Shown one piece after another: positions 1 through 6,349 of a stretch of 6,349 bases of DNA; the first letter of the stretch is position 1; each line of letters starts with the position of its first letter. The stretch is from Desulfofustis sp. (GTDB lineage: Bacteria > Desulfobacterota > Desulfobulbia > Desulfobulbales > Desulfocapsaceae): positions 1 to 6,349 of the forward strand of contig JARFQM010000282.1 in assembly GCA_029287755.1 (NCBI GenBank), given 5' to 3'. The notes under the pieces are model-generated. The model did not search any database. It worked only from the letters and a program-made list of their open reading frames with translations, and was not told where the DNA came from. The position numbers and the translations under genes are program-made.

Positions 1-21
1 TAGCTGCCGGATGATCAATAA

Positions 22-1281
22 ATGATCAAATTTATCCATACCGCCGATATTCACCTCGATAGCCCGCTGCGCGGTCTCGAAGCCCACCATGGGACTCCCG
101 TCGAAGAGATTCGCGGCGCCACCCGGCGGGCATTCGAAAACCTGATAGATCTGGCCGTCGAGGAGAAGGTGGACTTCCTGTTGATCGCAGGAGATCTCTA
201 CGACGGCGACTGGCAGGACTATAATACCGGGCTTTTCTTCGTCAGTCGCATGGGCAGGCTTCGCCAGGCGGGTATTCAGGTGATCCTGATTTCCGGCAAT
301 CATGATGCGCTTAGCCGGATCACCAGGACCATGCCCCTTCCCGACAATGTTGTTCACTTATCTTCCCGGCAGCCTCAATCCGTTGTGCTCGAAGACTGTG
401 GGGTCATTATCCATGGTCAGAGCTACGCCACCAAAGCAGTTAGGGAAAACCTCGTCTCCGGCTATCCCCAGCGCCATCCCGACTATTTCAACATCGGCCT
501 GCTCCATACCTCTCTGAACGGAAGGGAGGGGCATGAAAATTATGCGCCCTGCAAAGTGGACGATTTGCGGTCCAAAGGATATGAATACTGGGCGCTGGGA
601 CATGTGCACAAGCGGGAAACAGTGGCGACTGATCCGTTGATTATCTTTTCCGGCAACATCCAGGGCCGCCATATCAAGGAGACAGGCGCCAAAGGCGCCA
701 CTTTGGTCAGCGTGGATGACGGGCTTGTTGTCGACGTCGAGGAGCGGGAACTGGATGTGCTGCGCTGGGAGGTCTGCGCGGTGGACCTGGCGGAATGTGA
801 GACTACCGACAGCGTATACAATTCCATACGCAGGACCCTGGAAGATGTACTGCGCAATGCTGAAGGCCGGACGCTGGTTATTCGCCTTATCCTGGCCGGG
901 GAGTGTCCTGTGCATGCTGAGCTGTTTGAGAGAACGGAGCAATGGACCGAGGAATTTCGTGGAATTGCAGCCAGTCTCGGCGATCTATGGTTGGAAAAGG
1001 TACAGTTTAGAACCAGGCGCAAAGTAGGGCTTGAAGAAATTCTCGGAGCGGATACCTCCATTGCCGGTTTGATCGAATCGATCCGGAAAGCGGAATTTGA
1101 TGCCAATAATCTACTGGAATTGGTGCCCGAAATCGCAGTTCTCAAGTCGAAGTTGCCGGCCGAGATATATGGTAATGACGAACCCTTTCTGGAAACCTTG
1201 CCCGTCTCTGACCCGGATCTGAAGACCGAAGTGCAGGAGATGCTCATCTCCATGCTGCTCAAGCATGGTGCTGAACGATGA
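22..1281 (+). CDS. yhaO: SbcD/Mre11-like DNA repair exonuclease, YhaO family
   Basis: Calcineurin-like metallophosphoesterase of 419 aa, the expected nuclease subunit of a YhaO-YhaN (Mre11-Rad50-like) complex that trims DNA ends in the cytoplasm. All five metal-binding motifs are visible: HTADIHLDS (D9, H11), AGDLYDG (D58), SGNHD (N93-D95), LLHTSLNG (H162) and LGHVHKRE (H194, H196). The segment SGNIQGRHIKETGAKG (210-225) is characteristic of YhaO rather than SbcD. Residues after about 250 form the family's less conserved C-terminal part, probably the cap and ATPase-binding region. Length is close to that of Bacillus subtilis YhaO (about 408 aa). The ATG at 22 places the first beta strand (IKFIHTADIH) right at the N-terminus, as usual. 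No strong Shine-Dalgarno precedes it, only GGA about 10 nt upstream, so coupling to an upstream gene is possible. The stop overlaps the yhaN start. The active site looks intact. Family assignment is firm; substrate and biological role are inferred. Confidence 0.95.
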   Translation: MIKFIHTADIHLDSPLRGLEAHHGTPVEEIRGATRRAFENLIDLAVEEKVDFLLIAGDLYDGDWQDYNTGLFFVSRMGRLRQAGIQVILISGNHDALSRITRTMPLPDNVVHLSSRQPQSVVLEDCGVIIHGQSYATKAVRENLVSGYPQRHPDYFNIGLLHTSLNGREGHENYAPCKVDDLRSKGYEYWALGHVHKRETVATDPLIIFSGNIQGRHIKETGAKGATLVSVDDGLVVDVEERELDVLRWEVCAVDLAECETTDSVYNSIRRTLEDVLRNAEGRTLVIRLILAGECPVHAELFERTEQWTEEFRGIAASLGDLWLEKVQFRTRRKVGLEEILGADTSIAGLIESIRKAEFDANNLLELVPEIAVLKSKLPAEIYGNDEPFLETLPVSDPDLKTEVQEMLISMLLKHGAER

Positions 1282-4200
1282 GGTTGAAGCTCCTTGAACT
1301 GAAGGCTTTCGGCCCGTTTACCGATGAGCTGCTGGAGTTTAATTCCCAAAAGCCCGGGCTCCATATCATTTTCGGCCTCAACGAGGCAGGCAAGAGTAGT
1401 TCACTGCGGGGACTCAAGGCCCTTCTCTACGGTTTTCAGAACAGGACGCCAGATAATTTCCTGCATTCTTACGAGCAGCTCCTGGTTGGCGGCTGTCTCC
1501 AGAACGAAGATGGGCGGGAGCTGGCATTTCAGCGTCGCAAAAGGAAGGTAGGCGATCTTCTGGACGCGGAAGGCTCTCCCATGGAGACGCATGGGCTGGC
1601 CGCTTTCCTCCATGGGGTTGAGCCGAAGATCTTTGAGTCACTCTATGGAATTGACCACAGGCAATTGGTGGAAGGCGGCGACGAAATTCTGTCCCAAAAA
1701 GGGGAAGTGGGACGGATACTGTTTGCCGCCGGAGCGGGCCTTTCTTCCCTGAAAAAGGTTACCGACCAGCTTGAGGAGGAAGCCGCCGGGCTGTTCAAGT
1801 CAGCCGGGCAGTTGCCGGAAATAAACAAGGCCATCAGACGGTTCAACGAGCTAAGAAGAGAACTTAAAGAGGCAACGCTTTCAGCCAAAGACTGGAAAGA
1901 CTTGAGAAATGTTTTGCAGGAGACGGAGTCCGAACGGGCTGAGCTTGAAATGAAACGAGTTCATAAAGTCAAAGAGCTGCATCGGCTCGAACGGCTTCAG
2001 CAGGCCATTCCTGAACTCGCTTCCCTGAAAATCTGGCAGGAGCGTCTACAATCCCTTGGGACGGTGACACTCCTGCCGTCCGATTTCAGTGACCGATATC
2101 AGCAGTTGGAACAGGAAATCCGTGAGGCCAAGAGGCAGCTGCACAAAAATTCTGAACAATTGAAGCAGAAGGAAGACAAGCGCCAGGCTATTTCCCTGCC
2201 CACGGTTTTACTCGAACATGCTGAGCTGGTTGATAATTTTCATGAACGGCTGGGAGAATACCGCAAAGGGCAGAAAGACAAACCGGAACGAAACGGGATG
2301 CGCATCAACCTGCGCAAAGAGGCCTCACTGCTGCTCAAACAGATAAAGCCGGGGGTACCGCTGGAGCAGGTAGACTCTTTACGTCCAGTGCTTGCCAAGA
2401 AATTGACAATCCAAACATTGGCTGGGCGGTTCGAGGCGGTCAGCGAGCAGGTTCGGCGGGCGCAAAAAATGAATAAAGCGGCACAGCTGGCAATGACTGA
2501 GGCCGAAAAGGAGCGAGATGCCGCACCAGAGCCCATGGATTCGCACCTGCTGGAGCAGGCTGTGAAACTGGCCCGCAGAGCCGGTGACTTGGACAATCAA
2601 ATACAAAAACGCAGAAACGATGCAGAACAGGGAACCGAGGAGTGTCTTAGCGAACTGAAACGGATTGGTCTCTGGTCCGGCGATCTGGCAGCGCTTCAGG
2701 AACTCCCCCTGCCTTTTCTTGAGACGGTGCATCAATTTGAACAGAAATACAAAGATATCTTTGACCGGAGGCAGAGGCTTGAGAAAGAACGTGAAGAGGA
2801 TGCAAAACAGTTAAAGGCGGTGCAGACCGAGATCAAAAAGATCGAGTACGGCTGCGAAATCCCCTCGGAGGAAGAATTGCAGCTCACCAGGCGGCAACGG
2901 GAGAGGGGCTGGCAGCTTTTGCGCCGTCAGTGGCTTGATGGCGAGGATGTAACCGAGGAAAGTCAAGCCTTCGATGAAACACAAGTATTGCCGATGGCTT
3001 ACGAAGGACTGGTCAAAAAAGCGGATCTGCTCGCTGATCGGTTGCGCAATGAAGCAGATCGAGTCGCCAATGCCGCGACTTTTCACTCCAGGATGGAAAC
3101 TCTGCAGGAATCACTGATTGACTATGAGAAAGTAAAAGAAGAACTCGATCAAGGCGAGCAGGCACTGGAAGGGGCCTGGAGTGCACTGTGGGATCCCACC
3201 GGTATAACCCCTGTGACGCCAAAGGAAATGAGCGGCTGGCTGAGCGCCATCGAAAAGCTTCGCTTCAGGGTGAACGAACTGTCGAAAAAAGAAAAAGAAA
3301 TTGTCAGTGAGGAAGCGCGGCGCTCCCAGCTCCGGGACAATCTTCTTGACGCCCTTACTCCATTTGGTGTGGAAGCGGAGGTGGAACACGCGCTGGGGCC
3401 GGTGCTCATCCTCGCCGAAACAGTGCTCGAAAAGCTGGACCGGCAAAGAGCTGAGCTCATCCAGATTGGTGATCGGCAGAAAAAGGCGCGGGAAGAGTTT
3501 CACCGGGCGGAGGAAACCTTGGCTGATGCCCGGGAGTCGCTGGCCATGTGGAGAGATCAGTGGGCCAAGGCGCTCTCCGGCTTCGGTATTGAGGAAGATA
3601 TCTCGCCCGTGGAAGCCCAAATCTATCTCGACACCTTGCAAAGTTGCCTGGAAAAAGTGAAAGAGGCAGATGACATGCAAAAGCGCATTGACGGCATTAA
3701 TCGTGATGCCGATCTGCTCGACAGGGAGGTGAGGGGACTTGTTCGGCAGGTGGAGCCTGAGATCCTTGACCTGCCTCTGGATCAGGCAATTGCACATTTA
3801 CGGAATAAACTGGCCCAGGCCCGGGATGACAGGATTCGTCTCGATCAACTGGGCGAGGATATCGATGCGTTGCAAAGTGAGACTGCCGCCATCAACAAGA
3901 ACCTCAGGGATATGAACGAGCACATGTCTGAACTGCTCAGGATTGCCCACTGTGAAAAACCAGAGGAACTCTCCACGGTGATTGAGCGGTTCAGCCACTA
4001 TCAGCAATGTCATGAAACTATATCCGCCATTGAGGCCAGGCTGGCCAAGATAGGGGGCGGAGCCACCGCGGACGCACTGCTCGAGCAGGCCGCCGGGCTT
4101 GACGCCGATGAGCTGCCGGGCCGAATTGACGCGCTGCGGCAGGATATAGAGAAACATCTGAATCCTGCAATAAATAAGATTTCCCAGGAGATAGGGGAGA

Positions 4201-4784
4201 CGACCAGTCAGCTCAAAGGGATGGACGGCAGTGCTAAGGCTGCCGAAACCAGGGAGGAGATGGAAGGGGAACTGACCAGGCTGAGGCGACTGGCGGGGCG
4301 CTATTTGAGAATAAAACTGGCCGCCAAAATTCTGCAGCAGGAGATTGATCGTTACCGGGAGAAACACCAGGGACCGGTGATGAAGATAGCGTCCCGGTAT
4401 TTTGCCGACCTCACCTTGAACTCTTTCACTGGTCTCAAGGCGGACGTGGATGACAGGAACGAGCCCATCCTGGTGGGAATCCGTCCGGATGGGAAATTGA
4501 TAACAGTAGAAGGAATGAGCGACGGCACCCGTGATCAGCTCTACCTTGCTCTGCGGTTGGCGACCCTTGAGTACCGTCTCGAGTCCAATGAACCGCTGCC
4601 GTTCATCGTCGATGATATCCTGGTCAATTTCGACGACCGCCGCTCCAGGGCTGCGCTTGAAGCGCTGGGCGAGCTGGCGGAGAGAAACCAGGTGATCCTC
4701 TTCACCCACCACCAGGCAATCGTCGATCAGGCGGAGACGCTCGGCTCAGCCGCCGAGGTGGTGATTCACCGACTGCAGGTCTGA
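1278..4784 (+). CDS. yhaN: SbcC/Rad50-like coiled-coil ATPase, YhaN family (AAA_27)
   Basis: SMC/Rad50-type ATPase of 1168 aa and predicted partner of the upstream phosphoesterase; ATP binding and head dimerisation should gate DNA access to the nuclease. The N-terminal half-ATPase begins MRLKLLELKAFGPF and carries Walker A GLNEAGKSS (33-41). The C-terminal half has the signature MSDGTRDQLYLALR (from 1080), Walker B FIVDDI (D1112, D1113), D-loop NFDDRR (1117-1122) and switch FTHH (1142-1145). Residues from about 160 to 1040 are rich in charged heptads, typical of antiparallel coiled coil. Near the midpoint lie RERGW (541-545) and a segment ADRLRNEADRVANAA (about 590-605), which resembles the conserved centre of YhaN proteins. 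The six cysteines (73, 456, 526, 790, 892, 911) never form CxxC, so the classical zinc hook is absent. It is longer than B. subtilis YhaN (about 960 aa). The start is fixed by the ATGA overlap with yhaO and by homology of the first strand. No obvious Shine-Dalgarno is present, so translation is probably coupled. The gene looks intact. Confidence 0.95.
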   Translation: MRLKLLELKAFGPFTDELLEFNSQKPGLHIIFGLNEAGKSSSLRGLKALLYGFQNRTPDNFLHSYEQLLVGGCLQNEDGRELAFQRRKRKVGDLLDAEGSPMETHGLAAFLHGVEPKIFESLYGIDHRQLVEGGDEILSQKGEVGRILFAAGAGLSSLKKVTDQLEEEAAGLFKSAGQLPEINKAIRRFNELRRELKEATLSAKDWKDLRNVLQETESERAELEMKRVHKVKELHRLERLQQAIPELASLKIWQERLQSLGTVTLLPSDFSDRYQQLEQEIREAKRQLHKNSEQLKQKEDKRQAISLPTVLLEHAELVDNFHERLGEYRKGQKDKPERNGMRINLRKEASLLLKQIKPGVPLEQVDSLRPVLAKKLTIQTLAGRFEAVSEQVRRAQKMNKAAQLAMTEAEKERDAAPEPMDSHLLEQAVKLARRAGDLDNQIQKRRNDAEQGTEECLSELKRIGLWSGDLAALQELPLPFLETVHQFEQKYKDIFDRRQRLEKEREEDAKQLKAVQTEIKKIEYGCEIPSEEELQLTRRQRERGWQLLRRQWLDGEDVTEESQAFDETQVLPMAYEGLVKKADLLADRLRNEADRVANAATFHSRMETLQESLIDYEKVKEELDQGEQALEGAWSALWDPTGITPVTPKEMSGWLSAIEKLRFRVNELSKKEKEIVSEEARRSQLRDNLLDALTPFGVEAEVEHALGPVLILAETVLEKLDRQRAELIQIGDRQKKAREEFHRAEETLADARESLAMWRDQWAKALSGFGIEEDISPVEAQIYLDTLQSCLEKVKEADDMQKRIDGINRDADLLDREVRGLVRQVEPEILDLPLDQAIAHLRNKLAQARDDRIRLDQLGEDIDALQSETAAINKNLRDMNEHMSELLRIAHCEKPEELSTVIERFSHYQQCHETISAIEARLAKIGGGATADALLEQAAGLDADELPGRIDALRQDIEKHLNPAINKISQEIGETTSQLKGMDGSAKAAETREEMEGELTRLRRLAGRYLRIKLAAKILQQEIDRYREKHQGPVMKIASRYFADLTLNSFTGLKADVDDRNEPILVGIRPDGKLITVEGMSDGTRDQLYLALRLATLEYRLESNEPLPFIVDDILVNFDDRRSRAALEALGELAERNQVILFTHHQAIVDQAETLGSAAEVVIHRLQV

Positions 4785-4788
4785 TTTT

Positions 4789-5214
4789 TCATCCGCCGTA
4801 AAGCAGCTCGCCCCCCGAGAAACCGAGACCTCCACAGATTGCCAGATTGATGAGGTAGAAGATGAACAGCTTCTTCTGCGGAGCGCCCTTTTTTTTCTGT
4901 TGGACGGTGACAAAGAGCATGACGGTCAGCGCCACACCGAGAATCATCTTGATAATGATCCATTTGTTGACATCACCCCCGAACCACTGCTGCCAGTCGA
5001 GCAGGCCGGCAATGTAGACGGGAATGACAGCAATCAAGGAGAGCAGGATACAGTGATAGGCCGTGGTGGCATAGTGCTTGTCCGGCCACTTCATATCGGC
5101 CAGGGAAATGGCGACGCTGCCGACCACCAGTCCCATAGGCAGGTGGACGACAATGGGGTGTATGGGGTGATGAAAACCGAGCACCCCAAGGAAATTGTAT
5201 AAGGATTCGATCAT
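4789..5214 (-). CDS. DUF2231 family four-helix inner-membrane protein
   Basis: Protein of 141 aa with four hydrophobic segments at about 22-40, 52-72, 84-105 and 115-133, so an integral cytoplasmic-membrane protein. The N-terminal motif HHPIHPIVVHLPMGL (15-29), the GLLDW turn (70-74) and the C-terminal GGELLYGG are hallmarks of the DUF2231 family. The clustered histidines H15, H16, H19 and H24 at the start of helix 1 could bind heme or metal, but this is inference; the family has no firmly established activity. A lysine-rich loop (106-115) between helices 3 and 4 is encoded partly by an A8 run. The ATG is preceded by a modest AAAGAGAA ribosome site. The gene follows a cytochrome c lipoprotein gene on the same strand after a gap of about 135 bp, suggesting a shared role in membrane electron transfer. 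Its stop lies 4 bp from the convergent yhaN stop. Family call is strong; function unknown. Confidence 0.85.
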   Translation of the reverse strand: MIESLYNFLGVLGFHHPIHPIVVHLPMGLVVGSVAISLADMKWPDKHYATTAYHCILLSLIAVIPVYIAGLLDWQQWFGGDVNKWIIIKMILGVALTVMLFVTVQQKKKGAPQKKLFIFYLINLAICGGLGFSGGELLYGG

Positions 5215-5272
5215 GACGATTCTCTTTACTTGAATTTAGCGACCCGACAGCGCGTTCAATACAGCGTAGCAA

Positions 5273-5319
5273 CTAATCACGCGTTACTCTAATCACAATT
5301 ATCCGGAATGAAAGTGATT
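5273..5319. promoter_or_regulatory. Repeated AATCAC boxes upstream of the DUF2231 gene
   Basis: CTAATCAC occurs twice as a direct repeat (5273-5280 and 5289-5296), with starts 16 bp apart. An inverted copy of the core, GTGATT, lies at 5314-5319. The boxes sit 59-105 bp upstream of the DUF2231 start, in the 135-bp spacer after the cytochrome gene. A minus-strand GATAAT (5303-5298) between the second and third boxes resembles a -10 element, but no good -35 accompanies it. The arrangement would suit a transcription factor site. No known regulator motif is recognised, so this is only suggestive. Confidence 0.25.
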
Positions 5320-5336
5320 CATCTCATTTTTCAGGA

Positions 5337-5362
5337 GGGCGGAAAAGGCTTATTCCGCCTTT
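5337..5362 (-). terminator. Possible stem-loop around the cytochrome c stop codon
   Basis: Two mutually exclusive hairpins can form at the end of the cytochrome c gene. One pairs GGCGGAA (5338-5344) with TTCCGCC (5353-5359) and leaves the TAA stop in the loop. The other pairs AAAGGC (5344-5349) with GCCTTT (5357-5362). Read on the minus strand, the second ends in GCCTTTT, but there is no long U-tract after either stem. It could be a weak terminator or a 3'-end stabilising or processing structure between the cytochrome and DUF2231 genes. Confidence 0.25.
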
Positions 5363-5679
5363 AAATAGGCGTAGAGATCGGCCACATCCTGGGCGGAGAT
5401 CTTTTCTTCCGGGTATTTCGGCATGATCGGAGACCCCGCATCGCGAATCTTTCTCTCAAATCTCCAGTAACTCATCTCCAGATTGCTGACCACCGGCGCC
5501 TTGCCGTCATCTCCGTTGGGACCGTGGCAGGCAAAACAGTTGTGCATAGAATACCAGCGCTTGCCATCCTCAGGATTGCCCATGGGGGCGCTGCAGGCGG
5601 CTACCATCAGGGCGGCGAAAAAGAAGACCAGCATAACCGGCAGCCAGCGCAATGTAGATTCAGCCATTCCCCTCACCAT
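5350..5679 (-). CDS. Small monoheme c-type cytochrome, predicted lipoprotein
   Basis: Class I-like cytochrome c of about 109 aa, exported and probably anchored by lipid on the periplasmic side of a membrane, where it would shuttle single electrons. The N-terminus has arginines 3 and 11, a hydrophobic stretch (12-27) and a lipobox VAAC with the acceptor Cys at 29, giving a mature protein of about 81 residues. The heme site is CFACH (C48, C51, H52). The likely distal ligand is M86 in SPIMPKYP, followed by the usual C-terminal helix (DVADLYAYLKAE). Start choice: two adjacent ATGs follow GAGGAG, and the second (5679) sits 7 nt from AGGAG against 4 nt for the first (5682), so either is possible. 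An open frame continues upstream to 5811 but would put about 44 extra residues before the signal peptide and overlap the preceding gene. It lies between a glycosyltransferase gene and a DUF2231 gene in the same direction. The redox partner is unknown. Confidence 0.88.
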   Translation of the reverse strand: MVRGMAESTLRWLPVMLVFFFAALMVAACSAPMGNPEDGKRWYSMHNCFACHGPNGDDGKAPVVSNLEMSYWRFERKIRDAGSPIMPKYPEEKISAQDVADLYAYLKAE

Positions 5680-5731
5680 CATTCTTCTCCTCGTAAGCGC
5701 TGATTTGTTCTCTGTAAAAACGGTCAAAGTC

Positions 5732-5757
5732 GCTAGGTCATTGATTGACAGCCTAGC
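5732..5757. repeat. Imperfect inverted repeat upstream of the cytochrome c gene
   Basis: GCTAG (5732-5736) and GTCA (5737-5740) pair with TGAC (5746-5749) and CTAGC (5753-5757). The loop is 5 nt and three bases (5750-5752) bulge on one side. The structure lies in the roughly 105-bp spacer, 30 bp after the glycosyltransferase stop and about 50 bp before the cytochrome start. It could be a terminator for the former, although the nearest T-run on the minus strand (T5 at 5720-5716) is about 11 nt past the stem. It could equally be an operator for the latter. No convincing sigma-70 promoter accompanies it. Confidence 0.25.
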
Positions 5758-5786
5758 TGAAGAGATCTGAATATGCAACGGTTCTT

Positions 5787-6349
5787 TCAACAGCTCCGGA
5801 AAGTTGCACACGCCTCCCGCCAGTTTTTTTCAACCCTCTTATAGACCGCCGACCAGCGGAAATATCCCAGATCGAGCGAGGGGTCCGGCAGCGGCCGTCG
5901 CTTTTCGAGAAACAAGGTGAGGGCATCCCTCAGATCACCCACAAACTTGTCCTCGTTATCAAGCGTGGTGTGCGTCAGGTCGATGACTGCGGGAAGGGGC
6001 ACCAGCTGCAGCATTTCAGCGGCGGTGCGCTCCCTTATTTCACGGCAGCCCGGAAGATCGGTGGCGATGACCCGGCAGCCGCAGGCCAGGGCCTCGAGCA
6101 CCACCAGCGGCAATCCTTCAAACAGCGAGGGCAGTACGAAAAGCTCACTGTCTTGCAGCACACGGGCAAGCTGCTCCTGGGACAGTGGACCGTGGATCGT
6201 TACCCTGTCACCGAGCCTGTCGGCTTCAGTGTGGACCTGCTCAGCTTCCACTCCCTGCCCGCTGCCGACCAGGTGCAGGTGATAGGGACAATGAGCCAGG
6301 GATTGAAGAGCCTTAAGCAGCCAGACAACTCCCTTGGCCCGGCTCAATT
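5787..6349 (-). CDS. GT4-type glycosyltransferase, C-terminal part (cut by window edge)
   Basis: The 3' end of a group 1 (GT4, GT-B fold) glycosyltransferase gene; about 187 codons are visible and the N-terminal acceptor domain lies beyond the right edge. The visible part opens with LSRAKGVVWLLKAL, matching the donor-domain segment R-x-KG-x(n)-LL-x-A of this family. HLHLVGSGQG (23-32) follows, then VTIHGPLSQEQL and the diagnostic ELFVLPSLFEGLPLVVLEA, with the EX7E pair at visible residues E77 and E85. DLPGCREI (97-104) completes the nucleotide-sugar site. The TTG at 6347 encodes an internal leucine of this conserved segment and is not a start. Such enzymes transfer a sugar from an NDP-sugar onto lipid-linked or polysaccharide acceptors in the cytoplasm, usually for LPS, capsule or exopolysaccharide. 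Sugar and acceptor cannot be told from this fragment. The gene ends about 105 bp before the cytochrome c start, so shared transcription is possible but functional linkage is doubtful. Confidence 0.9.
   Translation of the reverse strand, partial: LSRAKGVVWLLKALQSLAHCPYHLHLVGSGQGVEAEQVHTEADRLGDRVTIHGPLSQEQLARVLQDSELFVLPSLFEGLPLVVLEALACGCRVIATDLPGCREIRERTAAEMLQLVPLPAVIDLTHTTLDNEDKFVGDLRDALTLFLEKRRPLPDPSLDLGYFRWSAVYKRVEKNWREACATFRSC

Noticed and set aside
685..699. Perfect GGCGCC-AAA-GGCGCC hairpin inside yhaO.
   Set aside because: It encodes the family-typical TGAKGAT stretch, and a repeated Gly-Ala codon pair explains it. No sign of a regulatory role.
540..1364. A 274-codon antisense open frame spanning the yhaO/yhaN junction.
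   Set aside because: Serine/arginine-rich translation typical of an antisense shadow; the sense strand encodes a clear phosphoesterase.
3283..3301. A-rich run in yhaN as a frameshift site.
   Set aside because: Codon phase is AAA AAA GAA AAA GAA, so the A-AAA-AAG heptamer is not in the slipping frame.
3111..3797. A 228-codon antisense open frame opposite the yhaN coiled coil.
   Set aside because: Shadow of yhaN, with no recognisable motif and no independent context.
3798..4712. A 304-codon open frame antisense to yhaN.
   Set aside because: It lies wholly within yhaN, whose product has recognisable ATPase motifs over the same bases. The antisense translation shows no domain. Long antisense frames are common opposite GC-rich, charged coiled-coil genes.
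5699..5727. Minus-strand TTGACC (5727-5722) as a -35 box for the cytochrome gene.
   Set aside because: No acceptable -10 lies 16-18 nt downstream; the best match is about 3 of 6 bases.
5680..5811. Upstream extension of the cytochrome c open frame to 5811.
   Set aside because: It would overlap the glycosyltransferase end and place about 44 residues before a clear signal peptide. GAGGAG precedes the ATGs at 5682/5679 instead.

Overview
This 6.35 kb window is ordinary bacterial chromosome at roughly 50-55% GC by eye, and is almost fully coding. A lipoprotein-type c-cytochrome points to a Gram-negative (diderm) bacterium. The mix of a YhaO/YhaN repair pair, a DUF2231 membrane protein and a small cytochrome c would fit a respiratory, Desulfuromonas/Geobacter-like deltaproteobacterium. 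That is only a guess at lineage, since nothing here is diagnostic.

Left two thirds (22-4784, + strand): a tightly coupled two-gene operon. The first gene encodes an Mre11/SbcD-type metallophosphoesterase of the YhaO family. Its stop codon overlaps the start of the second gene (ATGA). The second encodes a 1168-residue Rad50/SbcC-like coiled-coil ATPase of the YhaN family. Together they should form a nuclease-ATPase complex that processes DNA ends. The YhaN protein lacks the CxxC zinc hook of classical Rad50/SbcC.

Right third (4789-6349, - strand): three genes in the same direction. In transcription order they are the C-terminal part of a GT4-type glycosyltransferase (cut by the right edge), a small monoheme cytochrome c lipoprotein, and a four-helix DUF2231 membrane protein. 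The last two may belong together in membrane electron transfer. The DUF2231 gene converges on yhaN with only 4 bp between the stop codons and no convincing terminator.

The two spacers over 100 bp (5215-5349 and 5680-5786) hold short inverted or direct repeats that may be regulatory. I saw no RNA gene, mobile element, CRISPR array or clear horizontal-transfer signature. I found no convincing novel system. The items most worth a second look are the hook-less YhaN apex, the cytochrome/DUF2231 pair, an A-AAA-AAG slippery heptamer in the DUF2231 gene, and repeated AATCAC boxes upstream of it.
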